Positions 43,995 through 53,982 are shown, counted from the first letter of the stretch. The stretch is 64,000 nucleotides of DNA from Shinisaurus crocodilurus (GCA_021292165.1 JAHFWL010000433.1:251001-315000); one strand, 5' to 3'. A program made the numbers and translations. Notes: generated from the letters alone by a model not told the origin.

Positions 43995-45460
43995 TATGGG
44001 CGAGGTCATGGCTCACCAGAATCCTTCGGAACAGTGTGGTTCATTTCGGGGAGGGTGCGGGAAGGAATCAAAGGCAAGGTGGTGGCTCCGTAATTTGAAT
44101 TAATTCATGGAGGATAACTATTGAGGGATATTAGCCATCATAGCGAAATGGTACCTCCACGTTCAGAGGCAGTTGTTGGGCACGGGTGGTAACTGAGGAG
44201 GAGCTATTTCCTCCGTGGCGTGCTTGTGGGCTTCCTGGAGGCATCTGGATCACCACTGTTGGGAATAGGATGCTGGACTAGATAGATAACAGTGTCTCTT
44301 GAGTCCTAGGGATTCTCTACATGAGGCATATAACCCGACTTCTTCTTCCATTTTCTTTGTGGGAGGATTAGAGCATCTTTCACACAAGTCCCCCCCCCGG
44401 GGGGGGAGTTTCCTCTCTGCCTTTCTATATGTTCCTGTATGTTCCATTACACAACACAAGGTGGCACTGTGGTATAGAGTGGAATTGCGAAATTACACTA
44501 GGACTCTGTAGTGAATAATGGCGGTATCCAGGGTATACCTGACTTCCCTCGCTCTAAAAAAAGCCACGGAAATTTCTGGAAAACACAGGAGAGGTCCTGG
44601 GAGGATGACGATGTCATGAAAAGTCCCTGCAAACTTCTGTGAGTGAGGGATCATGAGCACACAATAAATGCTTCGTGTAGAAAAGCCCCTAAAGAATTGT
44701 CACTAAGCAGTCTTTTGAAAACCCCAAAGTAAATAATAGTAATCCCGCATCTACAAAATATCCCTTTAATAAATTACTTGTTTAATAGTTCAACTTGTCT
44801 CTAGTGTTGGTGCCCATCTCATGCCTAAGCAGCTACTTGTGGATCTCTGAGTTATACTGGTGGAGAGTCCTTAGGCCCAGAAATATAAGCATTTGCTATA
44901 AATAGGAGCAGTGTATTAGAAGAGGGGAAAGGGAGCAAGCCATGTCAAGATATGATGTACTTTTAGAATATTGAGTAATAATGGATCATAGAGATAGAAA
45001 TTAACTTTTGGTCCCAAGGTGACGGGTGCACTGTATAATTTTCTTATGTATGTCTTTTTATTTGTTTTATATACCTTGTTTTAAAAAAATAAATAATTTT
45101 TTAAAAATAGCAGTTTCCGCATAGGTGGTGGCAGTAGTGGGGAGGTAACCTGCGCTTTCCTTCCTATGTTCTTAACCTCTCCTAATGATCTGAATCTGTG
45201 CTTTCATGTCAATGAGATCCCATTTTAAACTCCTGGCGATCAATACTTCTCATTAATTACATCTTTTGGAGATTCCTCAGGTCATTAAAAGCAACAAGGA
45301 TAAATGGTACCAGTGAGAATGTACACCCTCGCCCTGCTGCTTGCTGCCCTTGTTCCCTCAGGAACTCATCATACCATATTGATTGCTTAAAATTACTTAG
45401 AATTTTCTTTGTAAAGGAAACTTTAAATATGCAAATATGATACTCTGGTGCGCTTTAATT
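43995..45460. other. Mostly unassigned; LINE-like scraps
   Basis: GGGAATAGGATGCTGGACTAGATAG near 44261-44286 resembles the LINE 3' segment at 55388-55410. A C10/G9 zero-loop palindrome stands at about 44389-44408. The AT-rich stretch at 45030-45110 looks like another LINE tail. No gene seen. Confidence 0.35.
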
Positions 45461-45585
45461 CAGCCTTCCCCAACCCTAGAGATGTGTGGGACTACAATTC
45501 CTATCAGCCACAACCAGCATGGTCAACTGGGGATGATGGGAGCTGTAGTCCAACACATCTGGGGGGTGCCAGGCTGGGAAGGTTG
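45461..45585. mobile_element. hAT-type MITE, perfect 8-bp duplication
   Basis: CAGCCTTCCCCAACCCTAG to GCCAGGCTGGGAAGGTTG, with arms GACTACAATTCCTATCAGCC and GATGGGAGCTGTAGTCC. CTTTAATT at 45453-45460 and 45586-45593. Confidence 0.9.
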
Positions 45586-45593
45586 CTTTAATT

Positions 45594-46068
45594 CATTTTT
45601 TTTAAAGAATCTCTTCCAAACTAATCTGTTTCAAATGATTTATTATAAACTTTTTGTTATTGTAGTAGAACTCTGTTCATCATATAAGTGCTGTAGAAAA
45701 TCTATTTTCTCTTTTGTCCGAGCTGTGTGTTGTCCTTGCTCTTCCTGAGAAAAAGAAAGATAAGCAATCACATGACTGGAAGAGGACAAAACACTAAAAT
45801 AAACTGTTAATACACACAGAGAGATCTCCTCATACGGAGAGCAAACAATGAATCACCAAAAGATCAATCAGCCAAACTCAGAACTCGGAAAAAATGTAGG
45901 TTCCCAATGTAACAAAAGAGGGATCGTGTTGTTTCTCTTGATATCTCCAAATTCTTGGAAACCAAGGTCAGGTTGGCTGGCAAAATTGGTGGTGGGATAG
46001 GGGAGTGATTTCACAAAGGATTTCACTGAAAAGGCAGAAGGCAGCAGTTTGTCCAGTCATCAGCACTT
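45594..46068. other. Nothing recognised
   Basis: No repeat, RNA gene or exon recognised. Confidence 0.4.
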
Positions 46069-46480
46069 AGGGTGCAATCCTGTGTGCCTCTGACCTTGTC
46101 TGGCGGGACATAGGATTTGGCCTGGAAGGTGCTGTGACCTTGGAATCCTTTTCCGAGGTTGCAGCGCCGTGGAGCACCAACCCACCCCCGTAGCCAGCGC
46201 TGTTCTTTCTGTGCCGGCAGGGAACTGCAGGGAACTGAAGATAGTCTTCCATTCCCCTGTCTATGGGGGTGTTCCTGGGGGCGGAGAGGGGAGGACTGAG
46301 GCTCCGCTGGATTCAGAAGAATCTAGGCAGCACCTCAGCCTCTTCTCGCGAGGAGAGGAAAAACATTTAGACAGCTGAAATCTAGATGCTTTTCAGGGCA
46401 AGGGGAGTGCAATGCTGCTCCCACCCGATGCCCGCAATCCTCCGTGTGTTGTGGGCACCCTCATAGGTTTGTGCTGTTAG
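46069..46480. mobile_element. GGGTGCAATCC-family repeat
   Basis: Starts AGGGTGCAATCCTGTGTGCC, contains TCTGACCTTG and GGCAGGGAACTGAAGATAGTC-type sequence shared with 32.0 and 54.4 kb, and ends GGCACCCTCATAGGTTTGTG. Confidence 0.5.
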
Positions 46481-46545
46481 ATCCTAATAATTAAATACGG
46501 TATCTACAATTGCGAAGCTAAATTTTGCCCCAGCCAAATCAGAGT

Positions 46546-46547
<2 letters not shown>

Positions 46548-46605
<58 letters not shown>

Positions 46606-46606
46606 T
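46548..46606. repeat. (CAT)n microsatellite
   Basis: About 19 CAT trinucleotides directly before a minus-strand LINE 3' end, so it probably expanded from the LINE tail. Confidence 0.95.
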
Positions 46607-46870
46607 AATTTCTATGCCGCTTTCCCACAAAATGTGCCTAAAGCAGCTCACAACAGAACAATACAAAAACAAGAAAGCATCCCGATACATCAATTGCAAT
46701 AGCATGCCATTAGAATAATAAGCAACCTAACAATTCATTTCATTGATACTAACATGATAACATTTCAAATTAATTACAAAATAGGCAATATCAAACATTA
46801 CAGCACAATATCAATGATTGTTTATCAGTAAAGTGTAAGTCAGAGCCAAATAAACCAAACCTTTCCAATG
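46607..46870 (-). mobile_element. LINE 3' end
   Basis: AATTTCTATGCCGCTTTCCC then GTGCCTAAAGCAGCTCACAA and an A-rich region is the reverse complement of a LINE 3' UTR. Confidence 0.5.
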
Positions 46871-47111
46871 CATCGAGGCATTAACAATACAGCCTGCAAA
46901 CAGCTATGCCAAGAGTACCAAGTGCAGAAAATAGCAACCAGGATCCTTACAACCTGCAACAGCTGATCTCTCCCATGCTTCACTCTCTCATGCTGGTGCC
47001 GTTCTTAGAGCTCCAACAGAGACAAGGGCTGCTGGTGGTGGTGGTGTTTAGTCTCTTCCCCTGTACTCTGGATGTTTGTGCTACTTCTGGAGGGCCTATG
47101 GTGGCTGCAGA

Positions 47112-47112
<1 letters not shown>

Positions 47113-47170
<58 letters not shown>
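47113..47170. repeat. (GAT)n microsatellite
   Basis: About 18-19 GAT units. Frames through it give runs of Met, Asp or Ile that are not proteins. Confidence 0.95.
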
Positions 47171-47336
47171 GCATAAAAGGCCAGCCGAATTGAGCAAGGT
47201 GCTAAAAAGCAACTCCCCTAGGAGGAAAGCTTATAATATCTGGAGCTGTTTAGCTTGATCATCCGTGTTCAGTGAAGTTCCCTATGATTTTACTGACTAT
47301 GATCATCCGTGGGCAGTGAAGTCATATGGATCTATC

Positions 47337-48326
47337 CAGGGATGGGGACTCGGACTCGGGGACTCGACTCGTGAGTCGGACTGAGTCCCCCCTCTGACTC
47401 GACTCGGACTCGAGTCCCAATATTTTTAATGGGACTCGAGACTCGACTCGGGACTCGAGACCAAGAACTCTTCAACATCCCTGGGCTGTGCCAGAAGGAG
47501 TGGAGAGGAGCGTGATTGCCAGCGAAGAGCGCATGGAAGCGAGGTGTGCCGCTGCTTGGTCACTATGGACGGCTACCAGGAGTGCAGCCCCAACAGTGTG
47601 TCAATATTTATTTTGATTGATGTGTTGCGTACTTGGGAGAGGCAGAAGAAGGACCTGAGATTACTCTGTGTGGCTGCTCTGAGTGTGTTTCTGGTTCCAG
47701 CAAGTTCATCACCAGTGGAGCGGGTGTTCAGTGAGGGTGGAATTGTGATGAGATCTCACCGTTCCAGAATGGGGGCCAAACATTTAGAAAAAATCATGTT
47801 CCTCAAATGCAACATGGATAAGTTTTAGGAAGTACAGCAAGTTTATTTTTTAAAATCATTTTTCTAAAATGCAACCTTTCAGACATTTTGGGTTTGGCTG
47901 CCTCTGCCTGCCTGTCTGGGGTTCCCAGCCTCCTCTGCCTGCCTGGTCTCTTCTTGACCAGTTCAACAGTTGAATTGTCCAAGACAAAGGCCTCTGCCTG
48001 CCTGCTTTGGGGTTCCCTGCCTCCTCTGCCTGCCTGGTTATTTTGGGTTTGTCTGCCTGGTCTGTTCTTGCCAAAATCAGTTGCAGAGTTTTGAAATAAA
48101 AAGGCACACTTGTGCCTAGAATTTATTTAAACCACACATCTGAAGTAGCCTTATTTTGTTGGGAAAACCCCCCATTGATTTTAATAGGGACTCGTGGAGT
48201 CAGATTTGGGAGTGACTCGTGACTCGTGAGTCACCATTTTGGACCAAGGACTCGGACTCGAGACTCAGGTCCAAAGACTCGTGACTCGACTCGTGACTCG
48301 AGACCAAGGACTCTTCAACATCCCTG
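47337..48326 (+). mobile_element. 990-bp hAT element with transposase fragment
   Basis: Ends CAGGGATG and CATCCCTG are exact inverted repeats, and GATCTATC lies at both sides (47329-47336, 48327-48334), a perfect 8-bp duplication. Both subterminal regions are packed with GACTCG/CGAGTC motifs (47345-47462 and 48189-48315), possible transposase binding sites. CTCTGCCTGCCTG-bearing direct repeats lie at 47890-48060. It keeps only the end of the transposase gene. Confidence 0.9.
47544..47828 (+). pseudogene. hAT transposase C-terminal (dimerisation) fragment
   Basis: Open frame of 94 codons whose second half is the hAT dimerisation region: a Leu-Ser-Val-Phe-Leu-Val-Pro-Ala block, then SSPVERVFSEGG, Arg-Ser-Arg-Met and Phe-Leu-Lys-Cys-Asn. 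The pattern P-A-S-S-(S/T)-x-x-E-R-V-F-S is the family hallmark. The catalytic RNase H-like core and the BED finger are absent, so it is inactive alone. The first 35 codons look unrelated and may come from the deletion junction. The frame ends naturally at a stop near the expected C-terminus. Confidence 0.85.
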
Positions 48327-48368
48327 GATCTATCCCAGCAATTCTCCTGTCAGAAACCATGTTATATA

Positions 48369-48530
48369 CCTGTGGCTTACGCTGGCTCAGCTTGTCTGAG
48401 CATGGAAAGCTAAGCAGGGTCAAGCCTGGTTAATACTTGGATGGGAGACCCCTCCTCTAGTTTCCTGCATTGAGCAGGGGGGTTGGACTCGATAGCCTTG
48501 CAGGCTCCTTCCAACTCTATGATCTATCTA
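48369..48530 (+). mobile_element. 5S rRNA-derived SINE
   Basis: CCTGTGGCTTACGCTGGCTC, AAAGCTAAGCAGGGTCAAGC, TACTTGGATGGGAGACC, tail GGGTTGGACTCGATAGCCTT. The tail runs into a (TATC)n array. Confidence 0.9.
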
Positions 48531-48533
48531 CCG

Positions 48534-48565
<32 letters not shown>

Positions 48566-48575
48566 ATCTATCCAT
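48522..48575. repeat. (TATC)n microsatellite at SINE tail
   Basis: About ten TATC units continuing from the GATCTATCTA tail of the 5S-SINE. Confidence 0.9.
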
Positions 48576-48654
48576 CCCTGTTCTTAATGGGTGTGTGAAC
48601 CATAAAGAAGTAAGGGACACTCTTCTGGATAGCCCTGTATAGAAATGCCTATTG

Positions 48655-49270
48655 CAGCTTAAACAATCAAGAGTTTCGTGGCACCTTAAAGATCAACAAA
48701 TGTCTGTGTTTGTTTATTGTTTGTCCTTGGCACAAAGGCCATTACAAGTGGAAGTTACAATGCGGCCATATATACGGTAACATAAAAACAAAGCAAAGCT
48801 CATGAATACCTAAAAACAGAATCCGGGAGGCTATACAAGAGAAATGCAAAAGGCCAAGCATCAATAAAACAAAGTAACAGTACACACATTAAAAACAAAT
48901 AAATTATTTGAAACTAACACTGAGAATAAGAGCAACACCATATAACAAAAGTATACTAAAACGAGCCAGCTAGACAAGCTCATGCACTGTATGTTATAGT
49001 AAATGATCTCCTTGGCAATCCACAGCAGATGCCATTAAAAAGTTTTGGCGGATTTTTTTGAGCTGCTACTGCAAAAGATGCAACCCTCATTGTAATAGAT
49101 TTGCTATAGTCTGCTAGCAAATCACAGATAATTTCTGGTGGAGGCCTGTCAGCTCTAATTTTCAGGAAGTCCCCCCAAAGGCAGGTTCTAGGTTCCTCAT
49201 ACAAGGGGCAGTGAAGAAGATGATGTATGATGTCCTCAACTTCCCCGGAACCACAGATGCAGGTCTGCTG
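48655..49270 (-). pseudogene. Non-LTR retrotransposon C-terminus and 3' UTR
   Basis: On the minus strand, 49270-48980 encodes a Cys/His cluster (Cys-Gly-Ser-Gly-Glu-Val-Glu-Asp-Ile-Ile-His-His, His-Cys-Pro-Leu-Tyr-like) followed by an open C-terminal stretch with RADRPPPEIICDLLADYS. A long A/T-rich 3' UTR then runs to about 48660 (GTTTGTTTATTGTTTGTCC on plus). The arrangement matches the C-terminal finger of several non-LTR elements and is related to 26632-26895. Clade unresolved. Confidence 0.5.
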
Positions 49271-49299
49271 AGCTCATCTGTGCTTGACTCATCTAAGTT

Positions 49300-49537
49300 G
49301 GTTACCTACAGGTATGGGAGGCTGGTGACTCTTGTGTCAGTGGGGCTCCTTATCCATTGCAGCTTTTATTATGAGATTCTTAAAGTCTATCCATGGTGCT
49401 GAGCTCCATCCCCAAAATAGGTTCACCACCATGGAGCACCATGGATAGCTCCTATAAAGCTCAGAATAAAAGCTGCAATGGATAAGGAGACCCACTGACA
49501 TAGGAGTCACCGGCCTCCCCTGCCTAGAGGTGTAACC
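49300..49537. mobile_element. Palindromic MITE (GGTTACC-ended)
   Basis: GGAGGCTGGTGACTCTTGTG mirrors CATAGGAGTCACCGGCCTCC; TCCTTATCCATTGCAGCTTT mirrors AAAGCTGCAATGGATAAGGA; CTATCCATGGTGCT mirrors AGCACCATGGATAG. The outermost bases are GGTTACC and GTAACC. A second copy at 61137-61520 is split by a SINE. Confidence 0.8.
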
Positions 49538-49598
49538 ATGCAAGATGGGTCTCTAGACTCATGGTTCCCATTCCTTTCTTTCATCAATAAAGATGCCT

Positions 49599-49599
<1 letters not shown>

Positions 49600-49644
<45 letters not shown>
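49600..49644. repeat. (GAT)n microsatellite at LINE tail
   Basis: About 15 units immediately before a minus-strand LINE 3' terminus. Confidence 0.95.
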
Positions 49645-49646
<2 letters not shown>

Positions 49647-49745
49647 CTATACCGCCCAATAGCCGAAGCTCTCTGGGCGGCTTACAACAATTAAAAAATA
49701 CAATATAAAATACACAATAAAACATTATAAAAAATTTAAACAAGA
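49645..49745 (-). mobile_element. LINE 3' end
   Basis: TTTCTATACCGCCCAATAGC, CGAAGCTCTCTGGGCGGC, then TTACAACAATTAAAAAATAC. Confidence 0.75.
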
Positions 49746-50298
49746 CAACCCATCACACAAGCATTGCTCTGGAAAAACACATTAACACAATTCATGCTTA
49801 TTTCATGTCACATCTCCAAGTGCGTAATCCTTTTGGCATAGAGTATAAAAGCTCATCTCTGACTTTTCTAAAATGCACATCCAACCTGCAGTGATATTTT
49901 TTGTTATATGTTACAAGTTTTCTATTTATTTTATTTTATTGTATTTTTATTTATTCTTGTTATATGTGTACATTTTGAAAATTAAATAAAAATATATGGG
50001 GGGGGGAATCCAAATTCCTGCTCTCAGAACGAAGTCTTTAATTCTAAACATAGGTCTTTTGCACCAGACTCCGACTAGTAGATCATCCTGGAGTTCTAGT
50101 AAAAAGCAAAGTAGATCCCGCAAACCTGAAGACTGCCCACGCCTATGGCAATTCAGTCAAAAGTTAAATTTATGCAACCCCTCCCCCTAAAACCAGTGCA
50201 GTGCTAATGTTGTTTGCTTATATTCATGTGAACACAGCAGTCCTATTATAAATAAATGGCAAAGAAAACATAGGCATCTTTTAAAAAATCCACTTTAA
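49746..50298. other. Nothing firm
   Basis: A T-rich stretch ending AAATTAAATAAAAATAT and a G8 run (49930-50006) may be a LINE 3' tail. Otherwise unassigned. Confidence 0.35.
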
Positions 50299-50435
50299 GG
50301 GTGCAATCCATCCTATGCATGTTTAGACAGAAAAAAGTTCTACAAGTCCCATCATTCCCCAGATAGCATGGCTGGCTGGGGAATGCTGGGAAATGTAGAA
50401 CTTTTTTCTGTCTAAACATGCACAGGATTGTGCCC
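50299..50435. mobile_element. GGGTGCAATCC palindromic MITE
   Basis: GGGTGCAATCC and CCTATGCATGTTTAGACAGA mirror TCTGTCTAAACATGCACAGG and ATTGTGCCC; arms AGTTCTACAAGTCCC and GGGAAATGTAGAACT. Confidence 0.75.
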
Positions 50436-50439
50436 TGCA

Positions 50440-50527
50440 ATTATATACACACTTACCTGGGAATAAGTCCCACTGAACTCTGTTGGGATTACTTCTGAAT
50501 AAACATGTAACATTAGGATTGCACTGT
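50440..50527. repeat. Dispersed palindromic CAATCCTAT repeat
   Basis: ACACACTTACCTGGGAATAA, GTCCCACTGAACTCTGTTGG and ATTAGGATTGCAC; same repeat as 8536-8625. Confidence 0.5.
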
Positions 50528-51176
50528 ACAACAAAGAAAGAAAAAGTAGAATTACTTGAAAAACAGAATTTGGTTGAAAATATTTTGACTAGTCCCTTGA
50601 ACTGAAAGGGTAACTAAACTGAACTGAAAGTGTGTCAACTAAATCACTTTAGTTGACACACACAATTTTGGAGCTGAAATTCTATCCCTGCCACCACATG
50701 GTTGTGGTTTAACTGATGCTTGTGTGGTTACAGTGCAGTCGGTGTCCATGGATCATTTCGGCACCTAATGAAGACCTGGGGTTTGGAAGCATGACTCTGG
50801 AATACCACAAAGTGACTCTTAATGTTTTGCCTCCAAAAAATGGATATTACGCTTGATAGTCTATAAGTGCTTCCTGGCTCTCCCTAAATTATGGTACTAT
50901 TTTAACCGCTTTTCAGAACCTAGCAATTTAACTTGTTTTAAAAAGAAAAGAAAAGAAAAGAAAGCATTAGCAATGGATAGATACAGTTGGACGGGGCAGG
51001 GCAGAAAAAGGCAATACTAGATTTAATCACTTGATGTCACTCTTTGAAAACTTTGAAAGCAGGGCAATAAACTTTCTGCCTTTTGTTCAGGAGAAAGTCA
51101 GTTTGGATTATACAGTTCTACTAGAGGCCTCCAGTCAAAGTTTTCTTTCAAATCTATACGAGATCTATACAAGACC
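50528..51176. other. Unassigned, with one perfect hairpin
   Basis: GTGTGTCAACTAAA and TTTAGTTGACACAC (50630-50643, 50648-50661) form a perfect 14-bp stem with a TCAC loop. Nothing else recognised. Confidence 0.5.
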
Positions 51177-51394
51177 CAGCACGGCGTAGTGGTTACAGTG
51201 TTGGACTAGGACTCAGGAGATCCGGGTTCTAGTCCCCACTGGGCCATGAAGCTAACTGGGTGACTTTGGGCCAGTCACTGACTCTCAGCCTAACCTACCT
51301 CACAAGGTTGTTGTGAGGATAAAATGGAGGGGAGGAGGAGGATTATGTAAGCTGCCTTGGGTTCCTTGGAGGAAAAAAAGGCAGGGTATAAATA
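51177..51394 (+). mobile_element. Sauria-type SINE split by a Helitron
   Basis: Head GCACGGCGTAGTGGTTACAG, B-box-like GGGTTCTAGTCCCC, body CTGACTCTCAGCCTAACCTA, 3' part GCCTTGGGTTCCTTGGAGG, GGCAGGGTATAAATA. The tail resumes at 52180 (TAATAAATAAATA), so the interrupted element reads through cleanly when the Helitron is ignored. Confidence 0.92.
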
Positions 51395-52179
51395 TCTACT
51401 ATATAAATGTGAATGTTTGTACGTGTGTACGTACGTACGTATGTCCGAACGGCTCGCGTGCGTCGCATTGACTCCTATCCGGTTGGATGGATCCGCCCCA
51501 AACTTGGCACGCATACTCCCCATCACCCAAGGACAAAGACTGGTGGGTTAAAATCTCCGAAAAACCCTCGCCGTGCCTATACGGCCCCAAACAGATGAGA
51601 GCCAATGGCAACACTTGGAATGTTCGCAGGGGCCATTCAGGAGTGGTTATGCAAATAGCTCCAACGGCATATAGAATGTTGGTATGCACTGCCACAGGGG
51701 CCCAATCAGAGGCGGATATCCACATCTCTCCTACGTCCAAACAGAATGTTCATATGAACTGCAGCCGGGGCCTACACGGGGGGGGGGGGGGATTTTGAAC
51801 AAACAGTGATTATAGGAAAATGACAACCCATGCAACGCCATTGTGTATTCCCGGGAGGGGGGGGGCGGGAGCAGGGATTTCATTGTGTGGTCCTGGGGTG
51901 GGGGGAGCAGGGATTTCATTGTGTAGTCCTGGGACAGCAGGGATTTCATTGTGCAGTCCCGGGGGAAAGGGAGCAGGGATTTCATTGTGTAGTCCTGGGG
52001 GGGGGGGGAGCAGGGATTTCATTGTGTAATCCTGGGGGAGCTGGGATTCCATTATGTAGTCCCGGGGGACCTTTCCTATGGAGGGATTTCAAACAGCGGA
52101 CAGCTGCCTTAAGGAATTTCGAACAAATAGTGCCTATAGGAAAATGACGACCCGTGCAACGCCGGGTAAAAAAAGCTAG
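51395..52179 (+). mobile_element. Complete non-autonomous Helitron
   Basis: Starts TCTACTATATAAATGTG and ends ACCCGTGCAACGCCGGGT, A run, CTAG, i.e. 5'-TC, a 3' hairpin and a CTRR terminus. It sits between the A at 51394 and the T at 52180, the A/T insertion rule of Helitrons, with no target duplication. The 5' part has (TACG)n, and the 3' half a G-tract minisatellite. A second, internal copy of the 3' terminal sequence lies at 51797-51839. No Rep/helicase gene. Confidence 0.92.
51839..52070 (+). repeat. G-tract minisatellite, about 7 units
   Basis: Units AGCAGGGATTTCATTGTGTAG plus TCC(C/T) and G runs, as at 8700-9530. The last unit, with ATTCCATTATGTAGTCCC, is shared by both arrays. Frames open on both strands are artefacts. 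Confidence 0.9.
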
Positions 52180-52193
52180 TAATAAATAAATAC
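52180..52193 (+). mobile_element. Sauria SINE tail, right part
   Basis: TAATAAATAAATAC completes the SINE interrupted at 51394. Confidence 0.85.
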
Positions 52194-52734
52194 TACAAGC
52201 CTTCCTTACCTCTGTATCTCCTGCCAACATGCACATCTCATCTCAATTCACAGTGTCCCCGTTTCTCCTCCCACTGGACGTCTCCTCTTCCTTTGGGTTA
52301 TTCCTGTTTCCAACCTTCTTTCTTCCCCACTGCTTCCCTTAGCCTTTGGTCTTCTATGCCTCTTCCTCTTCTGGGCCTAGGTTGTCCAGATATCCTCCTT
52401 TACAGAGGACAATCCTCTCTTTGAAGGCATTCTCTATGGGCTGTCCAGTCCAAGTCTGGTTTAAACATAAAGAACTGAAAGAAGGAAGAGGAAGGGCCTT
52501 GAAGTTGACCATAAAAAGTTAGCAGAACCTGGACAGCAGACCCAGCCACCAAATTTGCCTGTATACATGTAAATCCCTAACCAATGGCAATCAGAGATCC
52601 TTCTGCCTCCTCCACCACTGGTTGACAGTGGGAATATTCAACTACCGTAATCACTGCCAGAGGCTTCATCACCACCATCACGTGTTGAGATCAATGGGAC
52701 TTACTCCCAAGAAAGTGTGTATAGGATTCCAGCT
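52194..52734. other. Scrap of the AGGGTGGCCA element, otherwise unassigned
   Basis: 52378-52560 (CCAGATATCCTCCTTTACAG, GGGCTGTCCAGTCCAAGTCT) matches one end of 61896-62273. ATCAATGGGACTTACTCCCA near 52690 belongs to the CAATCCTAT repeat. No gene seen. Confidence 0.4.
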
Positions 52735-52860
52735 GGGCAGTGCAATCCAATGAGGCTGCCCATAACCCTCTGAACACGGAGGATTATGGGCATCCTATTG
52801 AGGGTGGGAGGAGCGCAGTGGATAGGATTGCCACCGTGCTCCCTGTGGCATAACCCCACA
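52735..52860. mobile_element. GGGTGCAATCC-family fragment
   Basis: GGCAGTGCAATCCAATGAGG and GGAGGATTATGGGCATCCTATTG with GGAGGAGCGCAGTGGATAGG, as at 31.85 kb. Confidence 0.45.
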
Positions 52861-53215
52861 ATTCAGTTCCCTGGTGTATGTCTGCTTTAGTATATTTAGT
52901 GAGTATAGAATGTTGAACTGAGTGGGTGTGGTTTGTGATGTCTTAGAAAGGGTGGGGGGAGGAGTATATAAGGAGTGTTTGAGTGATGTCAGAGTTAGTG
53001 AGTTGAGAGTTAGTGGTTAGAGTGTGTTGGGAGTGTTAGAGAGTTTGGGAGTTAGGTTAGTTGGGTTATTTGTGTCTTGTCAGGAGTTGTAAGAGAAACC
53101 AGTGCTTGTATGAGGAGTGAAAGTATTTAGAATTATAGGGACTTAGGTTAATTAATTATCAAGTGTTTGGTGTAAGCAGGTTTTAAGTTATTTTCTGGAA
53201 CTACGATTTTGAGAA
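52861..53215 (+). other. Possible LTR or promoter-like stretch
   Basis: A TATA-like GAGTATATAAGG (52961-52972) is followed by about 130 bases almost free of C and rich in GTTAG/GAGTT words. A LINE then interrupts. This resembles the U3/R organisation of an LTR, but no TG...CA ends, primer-binding site or retroviral genes were identified. Confidence 0.25.
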
Positions 53216-53217
53216 TT

Positions 53218-53982
53218 AAAAATTTTATTTATCTATTATATTTATTAATCGCCCATCTGGCCGGCCACCCGGCCACCCTGGGCGATGTACAATTAAAACA
53301 ATACAATAAAATATGATAATTAAAACAGTATAAAAAATTATTTTAAAATTCTAACCCACCCCATATTCCCTCCTGAACAGCCATGTTTTTAATGCACAGC
53401 GGAAGCTCATCACGGAGGGGACATGACGAAGGTAACTAGGAGGGGAGTTCCATAATGTGGGGGCCACCACAGAGAAGACCCTCTTCCTAGTCCCCACAGG
53501 CCTGGCTGCTCTGGCCGATGGGATAAGGATAAGGCCGTTCATGGCAGATCTTGTTGAGCGGCCTACTTGATGTTGCTGGAGGCGCTCCTTGAGATAAACT
53601 GGGCCGGAGCCATGTAGGGTTTTAAAGGTCAAAACCAACACCTTGAACTTAAGCACTGGCGTGATGTGATCACGCCGGCGGCTGCCCTTAATCAGGCGAG
53701 CTGCTGCATTCAGCTGAAGCTTCCGAACCGTCTTCCAAGGTAACCCCACGTAGAGCGCATTACAGTAGTCTAGGCGAGAGGAGACCAAGGCATGAACCAC
53801 TGATGGGAGCAGATGATTAGGAAGGTAGGGGCGCAGCTGCTGTATCAGATGAAGTTGATACAGCGCTGCCCGGCTCACAGCTGACACCTGAGCCTCCATG
53901 GACAGCTGGGAGTCTAGAATTACCCCCAAGCTGAGGACCTGGTCCTTCAGGGGTAGATGTACCCCATTCAGCACCAGGTCAA
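53218..53982 (-). mobile_element. L2-type LINE 3' fragment
   Basis: The plus strand starts with a (TTTA)-rich tail, then ATCGCCCATCTGGCCGGCC, CACCCTGGGCGATGTACAAT (the complement of the LINE terminus, itself a hairpin), A-rich DNA and the coding remnant at 53351-53974. Same family as 59311-59950. Confidence 0.88.
53351..53974 (-). pseudogene. LINE reverse transcriptase C-terminal fragment
   Basis: Open frame of 207 codons, start-truncated. In order: LSLGVILDSQLSM, '[14 protein letters not shown]' (residues about 67-80), Lys-Leu-Gln-Leu, [23 protein letters not shown], then VAPTLWNSPPS and LKTWLF at the end. This is the region after the polymerase palm in L2-type LINEs; the YxDD active site lies upstream and is absent. 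Relative to 59463-59945 a short block (the '[13 protein letters not shown]' region) is deleted in frame. Not functional. Confidence 0.88.

Noticed and set aside
46906..47258. Poly-Met, poly-Ile and poly-Asp frames
   Set aside because: Translations of the (GAT)n microsatellite in different frames.
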